Origin: Pseudomonas arcuscaelestis
GTDB taxonomy: Bacteria; Pseudomonadota; Gammaproteobacteria; Pseudomonadales; Pseudomonadaceae
Assembly: GCF_016881005.1 (NCBI RefSeq)
Contig: NZ_JACOPV010000018.1
Span: 1-64,000, forward strand
DNA length: 64,000 bases
Reading direction: 5' to 3'
In this document: positions 34,334 to 42,718 of the stretch, in pieces
Layout of the letters: the number at the start of each line of letters is the position of its first letter
Numbering within the stretch: the stretch's first letter is position 1
Translations under genes and position numbers: made by a program
Notes under the pieces: generated by a model
Seen by the model: only the letters and a program-made list of their open reading frames with translations
What the model was told of the DNA's origin: nothing
Databases searched by the model: none

Positions 34334-35182
34334 TCAACCGGGGGCGGGGCGAGGGTGCATGACGGCGCGTTGGCGCTCTTGCTGGAGAAATTTCATGATG
34401 ATCGGGGCAACCGCTTCCGCCCGGGTGATCAGGAACAAATGACCGTCGTCGATTATGTGTAGCTGGGCATTGGGAATACGCCAGGCCAGCAGGCGCATAT
34501 TGATCAGCGGAATCAACGGATCATCGTCGCCGGCGAGTACCAGGGTCGGTTGTCGGATTTTGTGCAACCAGTGAATGCTGGTCCAGCCGAGCCCGGCGAA
34601 CAGTTGCCAGTAGTAGCCCAGCTTTCCCGAAGAGCGCACTTTCGCGGCATGGGCGGCGGCAAGATTGGGGTCCCGGCGAAAAGCCCCGCCATAGATCTGC
34701 GGAGCAATGCGAATGACGTGGGACGGTTGCACATAGCGCCGAGGACTAGCCATCAGCATGAGCACCTTGGGCTTGCCCGGTACCATGAACGCTCCGGCAG
34801 CGGTGGCCGCCAGTACGAGTTTTTTGCAGCGCTCGGGATAATCGTGGGCAAATTGCTGGGCCAGCGCGCCGCCCCAGGAAACACCGATGGCATTGACCTG
34901 GCCATAGTCCAGGTAATCGAGCATGCGCGCGGTCAATTTGGCCAGCGAGGGAAAGCGGTAGGGACGCTTGGGAGTGGATGAACCACCCACGCCGGGAACG
35001 TCAAAGGCAATCACCTCCAAGTCCGAGTCCAGTGCCTGGATAAAGGGGAAGACCAGCTCCAGGTTGGCGCCAATGCCATTGAAGATCAGCAGCGGCGTAA
35101 GGTGCGGCTTGCCGGGTCGAACCGCGGTGCGGATGGACTGGCCATCAATGTCGACGGTTCTGAAAATGTACGGTTGCGGCAT
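34334..35182 (-). CDS. phaZ: Intracellular PHA depolymerase PhaZ
   Basis: PhaZ hydrolyses stored medium-chain PHA to hydroxyalkanoic acids and acts on the granule. The 282-residue alpha/beta hydrolase has the nucleophile elbow GVSWGG with Ser near 102 and LVLAGDDDPLIPL with the catalytic Asp. IIDDGHLFLITRAE supplies the catalytic His. ATG at 35182 (MPQPYIFRTVDIDGQSIRTA) is the family start and gives the standard length. An in-frame start 21 codons earlier would overlap the terminator-like hairpin. It lies between the two synthase genes, the usual Pseudomonas order. Confidence 0.95.
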   Translation of the reverse strand: MPQPYIFRTVDIDGQSIRTAVRPGKPHLTPLLIFNGIGANLELVFPFIQALDSDLEVIAFDVPGVGGSSTPKRPYRFPSLAKLTARMLDYLDYGQVNAIGVSWGGALAQQFAHDYPERCKKLVLAATAAGAFMVPGKPKVLMLMASPRRYVQPSHVIRIAPQIYGGAFRRDPNLAAAHAAKVRSSGKLGYYWQLFAGLGWTSIHWLHKIRQPTLVLAGDDDPLIPLINMRLLAWRIPNAQLHIIDDGHLFLITRAEAVAPIIMKFLQQERQRAVMHPRPAPG

Positions 35183-35209
35183 GCGCGGAGCCCCGTGTTG
35201 GATAAAACA

Positions 35210-35233
35210 CCGTGGCTCATCAGTGAACCACGG
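35210..35233 (-). terminator. Internal terminator between phaC1 and phaZ
   Basis: On the minus strand CCGTGG and CCACGG form a 6-base-pair stem around a 12-base loop, followed by TGTTTTAT. It lies in the 63-base gap between phaC1 and phaZ. A terminator-like structure in this gap is known in related pha clusters. It could set the ratio of phaC1 to downstream transcripts. Confidence 0.6.
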
Positions 35234-35245
35234 CGATTGCTGCAA

Positions 35246-36925
35246 TCAACGCTCGTGTACGTAAGTGCCCGGTGCCGACTCGGCGGCGGCATAGGTTTTG
35301 TTGCCCAGGCGCGTGGGCGCCTTTTTCAGATCGCCGGCACGCGTGGTCAGCCAGCTCTGCCAGTGCAGCCACCAGGAGTCGGTATGCTTGGTTGCATTCT
35401 CCTGCCAGTGGTTGGCGTCCTGCGGCATTTCGCTACTGGTCATGAAGCGGGCCTTGGGATTGCCCGGTGGATTGAGGATGCTCTGGATGTGCCCGCTGTT
35501 GGACAGCACAAACTCGACATTGCCACCAAATAGCTGGGCCGAGCGGTAGCACGACTGCCACGGGGTAATGTGGTCGGTGGTGCCGGCCAGGCTATAGATA
35601 TCGGTGGTGACGTTTTTCAGGTTGATCGGTGTTCCGCACACTTCCAGTGCATCGGCACGGGTCAGTGGATTACTTTTGAACATTTCGATCAGGTCGCCGT
35701 GGAAGGCAGCCGGCAGGCGGGTGGTGTCGTTGTTCCAGAACAGAATGTCGAACACCGGCGGCTCATTGCCCAGCAGGTAGTTGTTCACCCAGTAGTTCCA
35801 GATCAGATCGTTAGGCCGCATCCAGGCGAACACTTTGGCCATGTCGCTGCCTTCGAGCACGCCCGCTTGATAGGACTGGCGTTTGGCGGACTCAAGGGTC
35901 TGCTCGTCGACGAACAATGCAACCTGGGTGTCGAGGGTGGTGTCGAGCACGCTCACCAGCAGGGTAAGCGCGTTGACCTTTTTTTCGCCCAAAGCCGCAT
36001 AGTGGCCTAGCAGTGCGGTGCAAGTGATACCGCCTGAACAAGCCCCGAGCATGTTTACATCTTTGCTGCCAGTGATCGCCAGGACCGCGTCGACGGCTTC
36101 CTTGAGGGCATCGATGTAGGTCGACAGACCCCATTCACGCTGGGCCTTGGTCGGGTTGCGCCAACTGATAATGAACGTCTGCATGCTGGAGCGCAGGCAA
36201 AAGCGCGCCAAGCTCTTTTCCGGACTAAGGTCGAAGACATAGAACTTGTTGATCTGCGGCGGCACCACCAGCAGTGGCCGGGCGTGCACCTGTTCGGTGA
36301 TTGGCTGGTACTGGATCAGCTCCAGAACGTCGTTGCGAAACACCACTGAACCTTCGCTGTTGCCCAGGCTCTTGCCGACCTCGAAAGCTTCCATGTTCAC
36401 CTGGCTGGGCATGCCGCCGTTGTGAACCATGTCCTTGGCCAGGTTCGAAAGACCGTCAAGCAGACTTTTGCCGCCGGTCTCGAAGAAGCGTTTGACTGCC
36501 GCCGGGTTGGCAGCGGTGTTGCTGGGTGCCATGGCCTCGGTCATCAGGTTGATGACAAAATGACCGCGACTGATGTCCTGGTCCGACAGGTTGCTGGTGT
36601 CGATCCAGTCGTGCAGTTCCTTACGCCAGGCAAGGTAGGTTTGCAGGTAGCGGCGATACAGTGGGTTTTGGCTCCAGGCTGGATCATTGAAGCGACGGTC
36701 GTCGCTTTCCGGTCGCAGTGCCGATTTGCCGAAAATCACATTTTTCAGTTCCAGGCCGAAATGCGCCACATGCTTGGCGCTATGTAGCGGCTGGCGAATG
36801 GCCTGGCCCAGCACCATTCGAGCAGATGTGAGCAAATCCTTTCGACGCAAGCCAATCACAGGGTTCAGGCCCAGTGTGTTCTCCGAGGCTTGGCGCTGCA
36901 GGTCATCGTTGTTCTTGTTACTCAT
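35246..36925 (-). CDS. phaC1: Class II PHA synthase PhaC1
   Basis: PhaC1 is the main medium-chain PHA synthase. The 559-residue product has the lipase-like box GACSGG (nucleophilic Cys near 296) and SLAGTTDHITPWQSCYRS with the catalytic Asp. LSNSGHIQSILNPPGN carries the catalytic His. Length equals that of P. putida PhaC1. The start codon is followed at once by an AACAAGAACAA segment, a Crc/Hfq target, and GGAG lies upstream. It is the first gene of phaC1-Z-C2-D, with its promoter in the 348-base region 36926-37273. Confidence 0.97.
   Translation of the reverse strand: MSNKNNDDLQRQASENTLGLNPVIGLRRKDLLTSARMVLGQAIRQPLHSAKHVAHFGLELKNVIFGKSALRPESDDRRFNDPAWSQNPLYRRYLQTYLAWRKELHDWIDTSNLSDQDISRGHFVINLMTEAMAPSNTAANPAAVKRFFETGGKSLLDGLSNLAKDMVHNGGMPSQVNMEAFEVGKSLGNSEGSVVFRNDVLELIQYQPITEQVHARPLLVVPPQINKFYVFDLSPEKSLARFCLRSSMQTFIISWRNPTKAQREWGLSTYIDALKEAVDAVLAITGSKDVNMLGACSGGITCTALLGHYAALGEKKVNALTLLVSVLDTTLDTQVALFVDEQTLESAKRQSYQAGVLEGSDMAKVFAWMRPNDLIWNYWVNNYLLGNEPPVFDILFWNNDTTRLPAAFHGDLIEMFKSNPLTRADALEVCGTPINLKNVTTDIYSLAGTTDHITPWQSCYRSAQLFGGNVEFVLSNSGHIQSILNPPGNPKARFMTSSEMPQDANHWQENATKHTDSWWLHWQSWLTTRAGDLKKAPTRLGNKTYAAAESAPGTYVHER
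36909..36919 (-). promoter_or_regulatory. Crc/Hfq (CA) motif inside the phaC1 start region
   Basis: On the minus strand codons 3-6 of phaC1 read AACAAGAACAA, a repeated AAN pattern bound by Hfq with Crc. In P. putida Crc is known to repress PHA production through phaC1 translation under balanced carbon/nitrogen conditions. The site here is consistent with that control. Confidence 0.7.
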
Positions 36926-37273
36926 CTACGACGCTCCGTTGTCCTGAGACGAGTACCGGCCTGCTGTGGGCGTTACACAGGCGTGTGTCCGGTACTGCTG
37001 CTCGGGTGACCAGTGATAACGAACTGCGGTCCTGCGGCCGGATGCAAACGACGATGAGCCATGCGGGTTATTTCTGCTTGAGAAGACTGCCTGCTTTCGC
37101 TCGCGACCTCTACATACCGGCCAGACCCTGCTGCAAAGCGATGCAGGGAACTTGCCAGATCCATTGGTTACCCGACTTTCGAGTGATGCGCAAGACGGCC
37201 ATTCCTTGACCGTTGAGCAGGCATTCAAGCAAATAGAATTAGAAAATGCGCTCTAAACACTGTAATGCCCGAG
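36926..37273 (-). promoter_or_regulatory. phaC1 upstream regulatory region
   Basis: This 348-base gap between phaC1 and the DUF971 gene has no convincing gene. It must hold the phaC1 promoter. A notable AT-rich stretch, TAGAATTAGAAAA at 37234-37246, shares ATTAGAA with the site before phaI and is a candidate PhaD or nucleoid-protein site. I could not place a clear -35/-10 pair or a sigma-54 site on the minus strand. Confidence 0.5.
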
Positions 37274-37651
37274 TTAGAGCATCAGCTTTACGACGGACTC
37301 GGAAGGGTCGCGCGATTTCCCGGCTTTTTCCAGCTCACCGAGATAGTCCTCCCACAGTTCCTGCTGACGCAGACACAACTGTTCCAGGTATTCCCAGGTA
37401 AACAGACCACTGTCGTGGCCGTCGTCGAAGGTCAGTTTCAACGCGTACTGGCCGGCAGGTTCGAGACTGCTGAGACCGACGTTGATCTTGCCGTACTGGA
37501 GGATAGGATTGCCGTGGCCCTGGACCTCGGCGGAAGGAGAGTGCACGCGCAAGAATTCGGCGGGCAGGTGATACACCTCGTTTGGCCCATACGTCAGCGT
37601 CAGGGTTTTCGAGGCTTTGTGCAGGTTGATGGCGGTGGGCATTCTGGACAT
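37274..37651 (-). CDS. DUF971 (GBBH-like N-terminal domain) protein
   Basis: The 125-residue product belongs to the DUF971 family, which resembles the N-terminal domain of gamma-butyrobetaine hydroxylase. Typical segments are INLHKASKTLTLTYGPNEVY, LPAEFLRVHSPSAEVQGHG and DGHDSGLFTWEYLEQLC, the last ending in LRQQELWEDYL. Stand-alone members are small and have been linked to iron-sulfur cluster or metal handling, but no role is proven. ATG at 37651 (MSRMPTAINL) is chosen for the AAGAG upstream. The next in-frame ATG at 37642 is nearly as likely. It sits between hslVU and phaC1, a conserved order in Pseudomonas. Confidence 0.8.
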   Translation of the reverse strand: MSRMPTAINLHKASKTLTLTYGPNEVYHLPAEFLRVHSPSAEVQGHGNPILQYGKINVGLSSLEPAGQYALKLTFDDGHDSGLFTWEYLEQLCLRQQELWEDYLGELEKAGKSRDPSESVVKLML

Positions 37652-37674
37652 GGTTAAAGACTCTTGGGCTATGC

Positions 37675-37747
37675 GCTGCAAGCTACAAGCTGCAAGACAC
37701 CGATGTCCAGCTTGCAGCTTGCAGCTCGCAACTTGTAGCTTGCCGCT
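37675..37747. repeat. CAAGCT-rich inverted repeat element
   Basis: Copies of GCAAGCTACAAGCTGCAAG on the left face CTTGCAGCTTGCAG and CAACTTGTAGCTTGC on the right around ACACCGATGTC. Related sequence occurs at 45948-46039 and a fragment at 30489-30503. It lies between hslU and the DUF971 gene and differs from the REP family. Confidence 0.65.
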
Positions 37748-37750
37748 GCG

Positions 37751-39088
37751 TTACAGGATGTAGCGCGACAGGTCTTCGTTCTGTGCCAGTTCACCGAGGT
37801 GGCTGTTGACGTATTCGGCGTCAATACGGATCGGTGCTTCGCTGTGGGCGCTGGCCAGATCACCGGCGCTGAACGATACCTCTTCGAGCAGGCGCTCGAG
37901 CAGGGTGTGCAGGCGACGGGCACCGATGTTCTCGGTCTTCTCGTTAACCTGCCAGGCGATTTCAGCCAGGCGCTTGATGCCTTCGGGCGCGAACTCGATG
38001 TTCAGGCCTTCGGTTTTCAGCAACTCGCGATATTGCTCGGTCAGAGAGGCATGCGGTTCGCTGAGAATGCGCTCGAAGTCTTCCGGGCTCAGGGCCTTGA
38101 GTTCGACGCGGATCGGCAGGCGGCCTTGCAGCTCAGGCACCAGATCGCTCGGCTTGCTCAGGTGGAAGGCACCGGAGGCGATGAACAGGATATGGTCGGT
38201 CTTGACCATGCCCAGCTTGGTATTCACCGTGCAGCCTTCGATCAGTGGCAGCAGGTCGCGCTGTACACCTTCGCGGGAGACATCGGCGCCGCCGACGTTA
38301 CCGCGCTTGGCCACTTTGTCGATTTCGTCGATGAACACGATGCCGTGCTGCTCGACCGCTTCCAGCGCCTTTGCCTTGAGTTCGTCTTCATTGACCAGGC
38401 GACCGGCTTCTTCGTCGCGTACCAGCTTGAGCGCTTCCTTGACCTTGAGCTTGCGGCTCTTGCGCTTACCCTTGCCCATGTTGGCAAACAGGTTTTGCAG
38501 CTGGTTGGTCATCTCTTCCATGCCCGGTGGCGCGGAAATATCGACGCCCATGGCTTCGGCCACTTCGATCTCGATTTCCTTGTCATCCAACTGACCTTCG
38601 CGCAGGCGCTTGCGGAACAGCTGGCGGGTGTTGGAGTCCTGGCTGGTGGCCTGGTCTTCGTTGAAGCCGGTGCGTGCCGGTGGCAGCAGGGCGTCGAGAA
38701 TGCGCTCTTCGGCAGCGTCTTCGGCACGGTGGCCAACGCGGATGATTTCCTGCTCGCGCAGCATCTTGATCGCGGCGTCGGCCAGATCACGGATGATCGA
38801 TTCGACGTCACGGCCGACATAGCCGACTTCGGTGAATTTGGTCGCTTCGACCTTGATGAACGGTGCATTGGCCAGCTTGGCCAGGCGTCGGGCGATTTCG
38901 GTCTTGCCGACGCCAGTCGGGCCGATCATCAGGATGTTCTTCGGTGTTACTTCCACACGCAGCTCGGCAGGGAGCTGCATGCGCCGCCAGCGGTTACGCA
39001 GGGCAATGGCGACGGCGCGCTTGGCGTCGTCCTGGCCAATGATGTGGCGGTTGAGTTCGTGGACGATCTCGCGGGGGGTCATGGACAT
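37751..39088 (-). CDS. hslU: ATP-dependent protease ATPase subunit HslU
   Basis: HslU is the AAA+ unfoldase that feeds proteins into the HslV proteolytic chamber. The 445-residue product has Walker A GPTGVGKTEIARRLAKLA, the pore motif EVGYVGRDVES and Walker B IVFIDEIDKVAKR. It also has the inserted I-domain around 110-240 and the C-terminal tail NEDLSRYIL that docks on HslV. ATG at 39088 gives MSMTPREIVHELNRHIIGQD. Upstream in-frame starts add unconserved residues. It follows hslV by 77 bases, one unit. Confidence 0.96.
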   Translation of the reverse strand: MSMTPREIVHELNRHIIGQDDAKRAVAIALRNRWRRMQLPAELRVEVTPKNILMIGPTGVGKTEIARRLAKLANAPFIKVEATKFTEVGYVGRDVESIIRDLADAAIKMLREQEIIRVGHRAEDAAEERILDALLPPARTGFNEDQATSQDSNTRQLFRKRLREGQLDDKEIEIEVAEAMGVDISAPPGMEEMTNQLQNLFANMGKGKRKSRKLKVKEALKLVRDEEAGRLVNEDELKAKALEAVEQHGIVFIDEIDKVAKRGNVGGADVSREGVQRDLLPLIEGCTVNTKLGMVKTDHILFIASGAFHLSKPSDLVPELQGRLPIRVELKALSPEDFERILSEPHASLTEQYRELLKTEGLNIEFAPEGIKRLAEIAWQVNEKTENIGARRLHTLLERLLEEVSFSAGDLASAHSEAPIRIDAEYVNSHLGELAQNEDLSRYIL

Positions 39089-39165
39089 AGTATTGATGGT
39101 CCTGGGGCTCGATAAATCAGCGTGGAAAAGCCCGGCCACCGGGGCTGGGCGCCAGAACAGCTGAT

Positions 39166-39696
39166 TTACTCGGCCAGGTCCTGCTCCTCGATAGTCAGAT
39201 TGTGGTTGGTGAACACACAGATGTCACCGGCAATGTTCAAGGCGGCTTCGGTGATTTCGCGGGCCGATAGATCGGTTTTCTGCAGCAATGCCTTGGCTGC
39301 CGCCTGGGCGTAGCCGCCACCGGAACCCATGGCGATCAGGCCATCTTCGGGTTCGACCACGTCACCGTTGCCGGTGATGATCAGTGAGGCATCCTTGTTG
39401 GCTACAGCCAGCATGGCTTCAAGGCGACTCAGGGAACGGTCGGTACGCCATTCCTTGGCCAGCTCGACGGCGGCGCGGATCAAATGGCCCTGGTGCTTTT
39501 CCAGCTGGCCTTCAAAGCGTTCGAAGAGGGTGAAAGCGTCGGCAGTGGCACCGGCGAAACCGGCGATGACTTGACCGTGGTAAAGACGACGGACCTTTTT
39601 GGCGTTGCCTTTCATCACGGTGTTGCCAAGAGAAACCTGGCCGTCGCCGCCCATGACGACTTTGCCGTGGCGGCGAACTGAAACGATGGTGGTCAA
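39166..39696 (-). CDS. hslV: ATP-dependent protease proteolytic subunit HslV
   Basis: HslV is the threonine protease core of the HslVU complex. The 176-residue product begins M-TTIVSVRRHGKVVMGGDG, so removal of the first residue exposes the catalytic Thr. GAFAGATADAFTLFERFE-like and MGSGGGYAQAAAKALL blocks confirm the family. The start codon is TTG (39696-39694) behind GGAG, as no ATG or GTG lies near the conserved N-terminus. It is the promoter-proximal gene of hslVU. A heat-shock promoter was not identified in the short upstream gap, which also holds a REP element. Confidence 0.95.
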   Translation of the reverse strand: MTTIVSVRRHGKVVMGGDGQVSLGNTVMKGNAKKVRRLYHGQVIAGFAGATADAFTLFERFEGQLEKHQGHLIRAAVELAKEWRTDRSLSRLEAMLAVANKDASLIITGNGDVVEPEDGLIAMGSGGGYAQAAAKALLQKTDLSAREITEAALNIAGDICVFTNHNLTIEEQDLAE

Positions 39697-39790
39697 GGGA
39701 GAGTCTCCACGCAGCGGGGCGAAAATGCCGATGCAGACTCATATGGGGGTGCAGGGAAGGATTTCAACCTTGAAGGATGAGTGGTAACGC

Positions 39791-39859
39791 TTATCGCCGG
39801 GCAAGACCACTCCCACAGCGGAGGTACAGAACCTGTGGGAGTGGGCTTGTCGGGCAATG
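39791..39859. repeat. REP-type element between pyrC' and hslV
   Basis: TTATCGCCGGGCAAGACCAC and GTGGGCTTGTCGGGCAATG form facing arms with TCCCACAG...CTGTGGGA inside. It lies between the pyr operon end and hslV. Confidence 0.75.
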
Positions 39860-39860
39860 C

Positions 39861-41132
39861 TCAGGCTTCGTGGCTGATATGCCCGTCGACCAAGGTATAA
39901 CGCACCGCACCCGGCAGGCAGTGGCCGATGAACGGGCAGTTATCGCCTTTGGAGCGCCACTGTTCACCCGCAACCGTCGAGGCGTTGGCGTCGAACAATA
40001 CCAGATCCGCAGCGCTGCCTACCTGCAGCCTGCCGGCAGGTAGACGCAGGGCCGCCGCGGGTCCAGCCGACAAACGCTGCAACAAAGTCGGTAGATCGAG
40101 CAAGCCGTCTTCCACCAGGGTCATCGCCAGTGGCAGCAACAGCTCGACGCTGCTGATACCCGGCTCGGTGGCGCCGAATGGCGCCAGCTTGGCATCGCGT
40201 TCGTGGGGCTGGTGATGGCTGGAAATCGCCTGAATTACGCCGGACTTCACCGCTTCACGCAGGCCATCGCGGTCGGCTTGGGTACGCAGTGGTGGCTGCA
40301 CGTGGTACAGGCTGGAGAAATCGCGCAGCGCTTCATCGGTAAGAATCAGTTGGTACAGTGCCACGTCAGCGGTCACCGGCAGTCCCAACTCCTGGGCCTG
40401 GGCGATCAGGCGTGCACCGCGGGCACTGGTCAATTGGCTGAAGTGCGCACGCACGCCGGTTTGCTCGACCAGCAGCAGGTTGCGCGCCAGGGCTACGGTT
40501 TCGGCAGTCTCCGGAATGCCCGGCAAGCCGAGGAAGCTGGCCATGGCGCCTTCGTGCGCCAGGCCACCCTGGGCCAGGTCGCGGTCCTGGGAGTGAAAGA
40601 TCACCGTCAGGTCGAATGTCGCGGCGTACTCCAGGGCCCGAGCCAGGGTGCGGTTGTTGGCAAAGGCGTTGAGGCCGTTGCCGAAGGCAACACAGCCGGC
40701 ATCGCGCAGCGCGATAAGCTCTGCCAGCTGTTCGCCCTCCAACCCTTTGCTCAGGGCGCCGATAGGGTAAACCTTGCTGTGCCCGGCTTCACGGGCGCGG
40801 TCGAGGATCAGTTCGGTGACCGCCGAGGTGTCGAGTACAGGTTTGGTCTGCGGTGGGCAGCACAGGCTGGTGACGCCACCGGCAGCAGCGGCACGGGTCT
40901 CGCTGGCGATACTGCCTTTGCGGCTGTAGCCCGGCTCACGCAGGGCAACGTTGAGGTCTACCAGGCCAGGGGCGGCGATCAGGCCCTGGGCGTCAATACT
41001 GCGCGCAGGGGTAAAACCTGCAGGCGCTGCACCAATAGCGATGATTTTGCCGGCATCAATGTGCAGGTCGGTGGTCTGGTCAAGGCCACTCAGTGGGTCA
41101 ATGACCCGGGCGCCGAGAATGCTGAGAGTCAC
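39861..41132 (-). CDS. pyrC': Inactive dihydroorotase homologue PyrC' (PyrX)
   Basis: This 423-residue amidohydrolase-fold protein resembles dihydroorotase but lacks the first metal pair. Where active enzymes read DxHxH, this reads DLNVALREPG, with Asn61 and Ala63 in place of the histidines. In Pseudomonas such PyrC' proteins have no dihydroorotase activity. They form the scaffold of a dodecameric aspartate transcarbamoylase with PyrB. Its start overlaps the pyrB stop by four bases, which fits equal synthesis of both subunits. An active dihydroorotase must be encoded elsewhere. Confidence 0.93.
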   Translation of the reverse strand: MTLSILGARVIDPLSGLDQTTDLHIDAGKIIAIGAAPAGFTPARSIDAQGLIAAPGLVDLNVALREPGYSRKGSIASETRAAAAGGVTSLCCPPQTKPVLDTSAVTELILDRAREAGHSKVYPIGALSKGLEGEQLAELIALRDAGCVAFGNGLNAFANNRTLARALEYAATFDLTVIFHSQDRDLAQGGLAHEGAMASFLGLPGIPETAETVALARNLLLVEQTGVRAHFSQLTSARGARLIAQAQELGLPVTADVALYQLILTDEALRDFSSLYHVQPPLRTQADRDGLREAVKSGVIQAISSHHQPHERDAKLAPFGATEPGISSVELLLPLAMTLVEDGLLDLPTLLQRLSAGPAAALRLPAGRLQVGSAADLVLFDANASTVAGEQWRSKGDNCPFIGHCLPGAVRYTLVDGHISHEA

Positions 41133-42133
41133 TGGGCGTTCTCCTGCTCGAATTGACGTTGGGCAGTCTGCCCGCTCATGGCCATGGACAATACGGCCAT
41201 GCGCACTGCAATACCGTAGGTGACCTGATTGAGAATGACCGAGTGGGCACCGTCGGCAACCGCCGATTCGATTTCCACACCTCGGTTGATCGGCCCCGGG
41301 TGCATGACGATGGCGTCGGGCTTGGCCCCGGCCAGGCGCGCGGTGGTCAGGCCGAACAGGCGGTAGAACTCGCCTTCGCTGGGCAACAGGCCACCGGCCA
41401 TGCGTTCACGCTGCAGGCGCAACATGATCACCACATCGACGTCCTTCAGACCCTGTTCGAGGTCGGTATAGACTTTCACGCCATACTGTTCGATTCCAAT
41501 CGGCAGCAGGGTTTTTGGGCCGATCACGCGGATGTCCGGGCAGCCCAGGGTTTTCAGCGCGAGCATGTTCGAGCGGGCAACCCGCGAATGCAGGATGTCG
41601 CCGACGATGGCCACGGAAAGGTTTTCGAAGCCACCTTTATGGCGACGAATGGTGAGCATGTCGAGCATGCCCTGGGTTGGGTGGGCGTGACGGCCGTCGC
41701 CGCCGTTGATGATCGCCACTTCCGGGCAAACATGTTCGGCAATGAAGTGCGCAGCGCCGGAGTCGCCGTGGCGTACCACGAACATGTCGGCGGCCATGGC
41801 TTCGAGGTTGCGCAGGGTATCGAACAGGGTTTCACCTTTACTGGTCGAAGAGGTCGACACATTCAGGGTAATGACGTCTGCCGACAGCCGCTGGGCGGCC
41901 AATTCGAAGGTGGTGCGGGTTCGGGTGGAATTCTCGAAGAACACGTTGCACACGGTCTTGCCGCGCAGCAACGGGACCTTTTTAACGGCCCTGGCGCCAA
42001 CTTCGAGGAACGAGTCGGCGGTGTCGAGGATTTCGGTCAGCAGTTCGCGGGGCAAACCGTCGAGCGAGAGAAAGTGGCGCAGCTGGCCCTGATCATTGAG
42101 CTGCAGCGGGCGCTTGGCGTCGATTGGCGTCAT
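41129..42133 (-). CDS. pyrB: Aspartate transcarbamoylase catalytic subunit PyrB
   Basis: PyrB joins carbamoyl phosphate and aspartate to form N-carbamoyl-aspartate, the first committed step of pyrimidine synthesis. The 334-residue product has the carbamoyl-phosphate motif FFENSTRTRTTFELAAQRL, the mobile loop STSSTSKGETLFDTL and HPGPINRGVEI. The N-terminal extension before about residue 25 is typical of Pseudomonas PyrB, where it is involved in nucleotide regulation. It lies 12 bases after pyrR and overlaps pyrC' at its stop. Confidence 0.96.
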   Translation of the reverse strand: MTPIDAKRPLQLNDQGQLRHFLSLDGLPRELLTEILDTADSFLEVGARAVKKVPLLRGKTVCNVFFENSTRTRTTFELAAQRLSADVITLNVSTSSTSKGETLFDTLRNLEAMAADMFVVRHGDSGAAHFIAEHVCPEVAIINGGDGRHAHPTQGMLDMLTIRRHKGGFENLSVAIVGDILHSRVARSNMLALKTLGCPDIRVIGPKTLLPIGIEQYGVKVYTDLEQGLKDVDVVIMLRLQRERMAGGLLPSEGEFYRLFGLTTARLAGAKPDAIVMHPGPINRGVEIESAVADGAHSVILNQVTYGIAVRMAVLSMAMSGQTAQRQFEQENAQ

Positions 42134-42145
42134 CGCGAGGGACTC

Positions 42146-42664
42146 TTAAAGGGCGGAAGCGGAAGCGAGGTCCTGGCGCTCGAGAGCGAGCGGCGCGGGT
42201 CCGGTCAATTTTACCCGTTCGTGGGCAGCCAGCGACAGGGTTGCACCGACCACATTCGGGCGGATCGGCAATTCGCCGGCATCCAGGTCAAGCAGGCAGA
42301 CCAGAGTGACGCTGGCCGGACGGCCATAATCGAACAATTCATTGAGGGCGGCGCGGATAGTGCGACCGCTCATCAGCACGTCGTCCACCAGGATCAGGTG
42401 CTGGCCTTCGATCTCGAAGGGTAGGTCCGAAGGGCGCACTTGTGGGTGCAAGCCGTTCTGGCTGAAGTCATCGCGATAGAAAGATACATCTAGAGTGCCG
42501 AGAGCGGCGTCGCTGCCCAGTTCTTCGAGCAGGGCCTGGGCAACCCAGATGCCCCCGGTGCGGATGCCGATAAAGCGTGGCTCGGTAATGTTGCGACGGG
42601 CCAGATGGGCACGAAGGTCGACAGCCATCTGCCGGATCAGTTCGGCGGGATTGGGTAGGCTCAT
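42146..42664 (-). CDS. pyrR: Pyrimidine regulator / uracil phosphoribosyltransferase PyrR
   Basis: PyrR regulates pyrimidine genes and can have uracil phosphoribosyltransferase activity. The 172-residue product has the PRPP-binding signature LILVDDVLMSGRTIRAALNE and family blocks FIGIRTGGIWVAQAL and DVSFYRDDFSQNGLHPQV. In Pseudomonas PyrR is encoded first in pyrR-pyrB-pyrC', as here. The mechanism differs from the RNA attenuation of Bacillus and is not evident from the sequence. I saw no clear attenuator before it. Confidence 0.93.
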   Translation of the reverse strand: MSLPNPAELIRQMAVDLRAHLARRNITEPRFIGIRTGGIWVAQALLEELGSDAALGTLDVSFYRDDFSQNGLHPQVRPSDLPFEIEGQHLILVDDVLMSGRTIRAALNELFDYGRPASVTLVCLLDLDAGELPIRPNVVGATLSLAAHERVKLTGPAPLALERQDLASASAL

Positions 42665-42718
42665 GCTTGCTCCTCAAGAGGCCGGGGGCGCAACGCTGAC
42701 CCGGCTTGAATCCGATGA

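Noticed and set aside
37185..37205. A possible sigma-54 site before phaC1 on the minus strand.
   Set aside because: TGGCCGTCTTGC has GG and GC only seven bases apart, which does not fit the required ten.
36926..37228. A 100-codon minus-strand frame upstream of phaC1.
   Set aside because: No ribosome site or family match. It lies in the promoter region and its translation has Cys/Ser/Arg-rich composition atypical of real genes here.
37799..39115. A 438-codon plus-strand frame antisense to hslU.
   Set aside because: HslU motifs on the minus strand are unambiguous. The antisense frame has no signal of its own.
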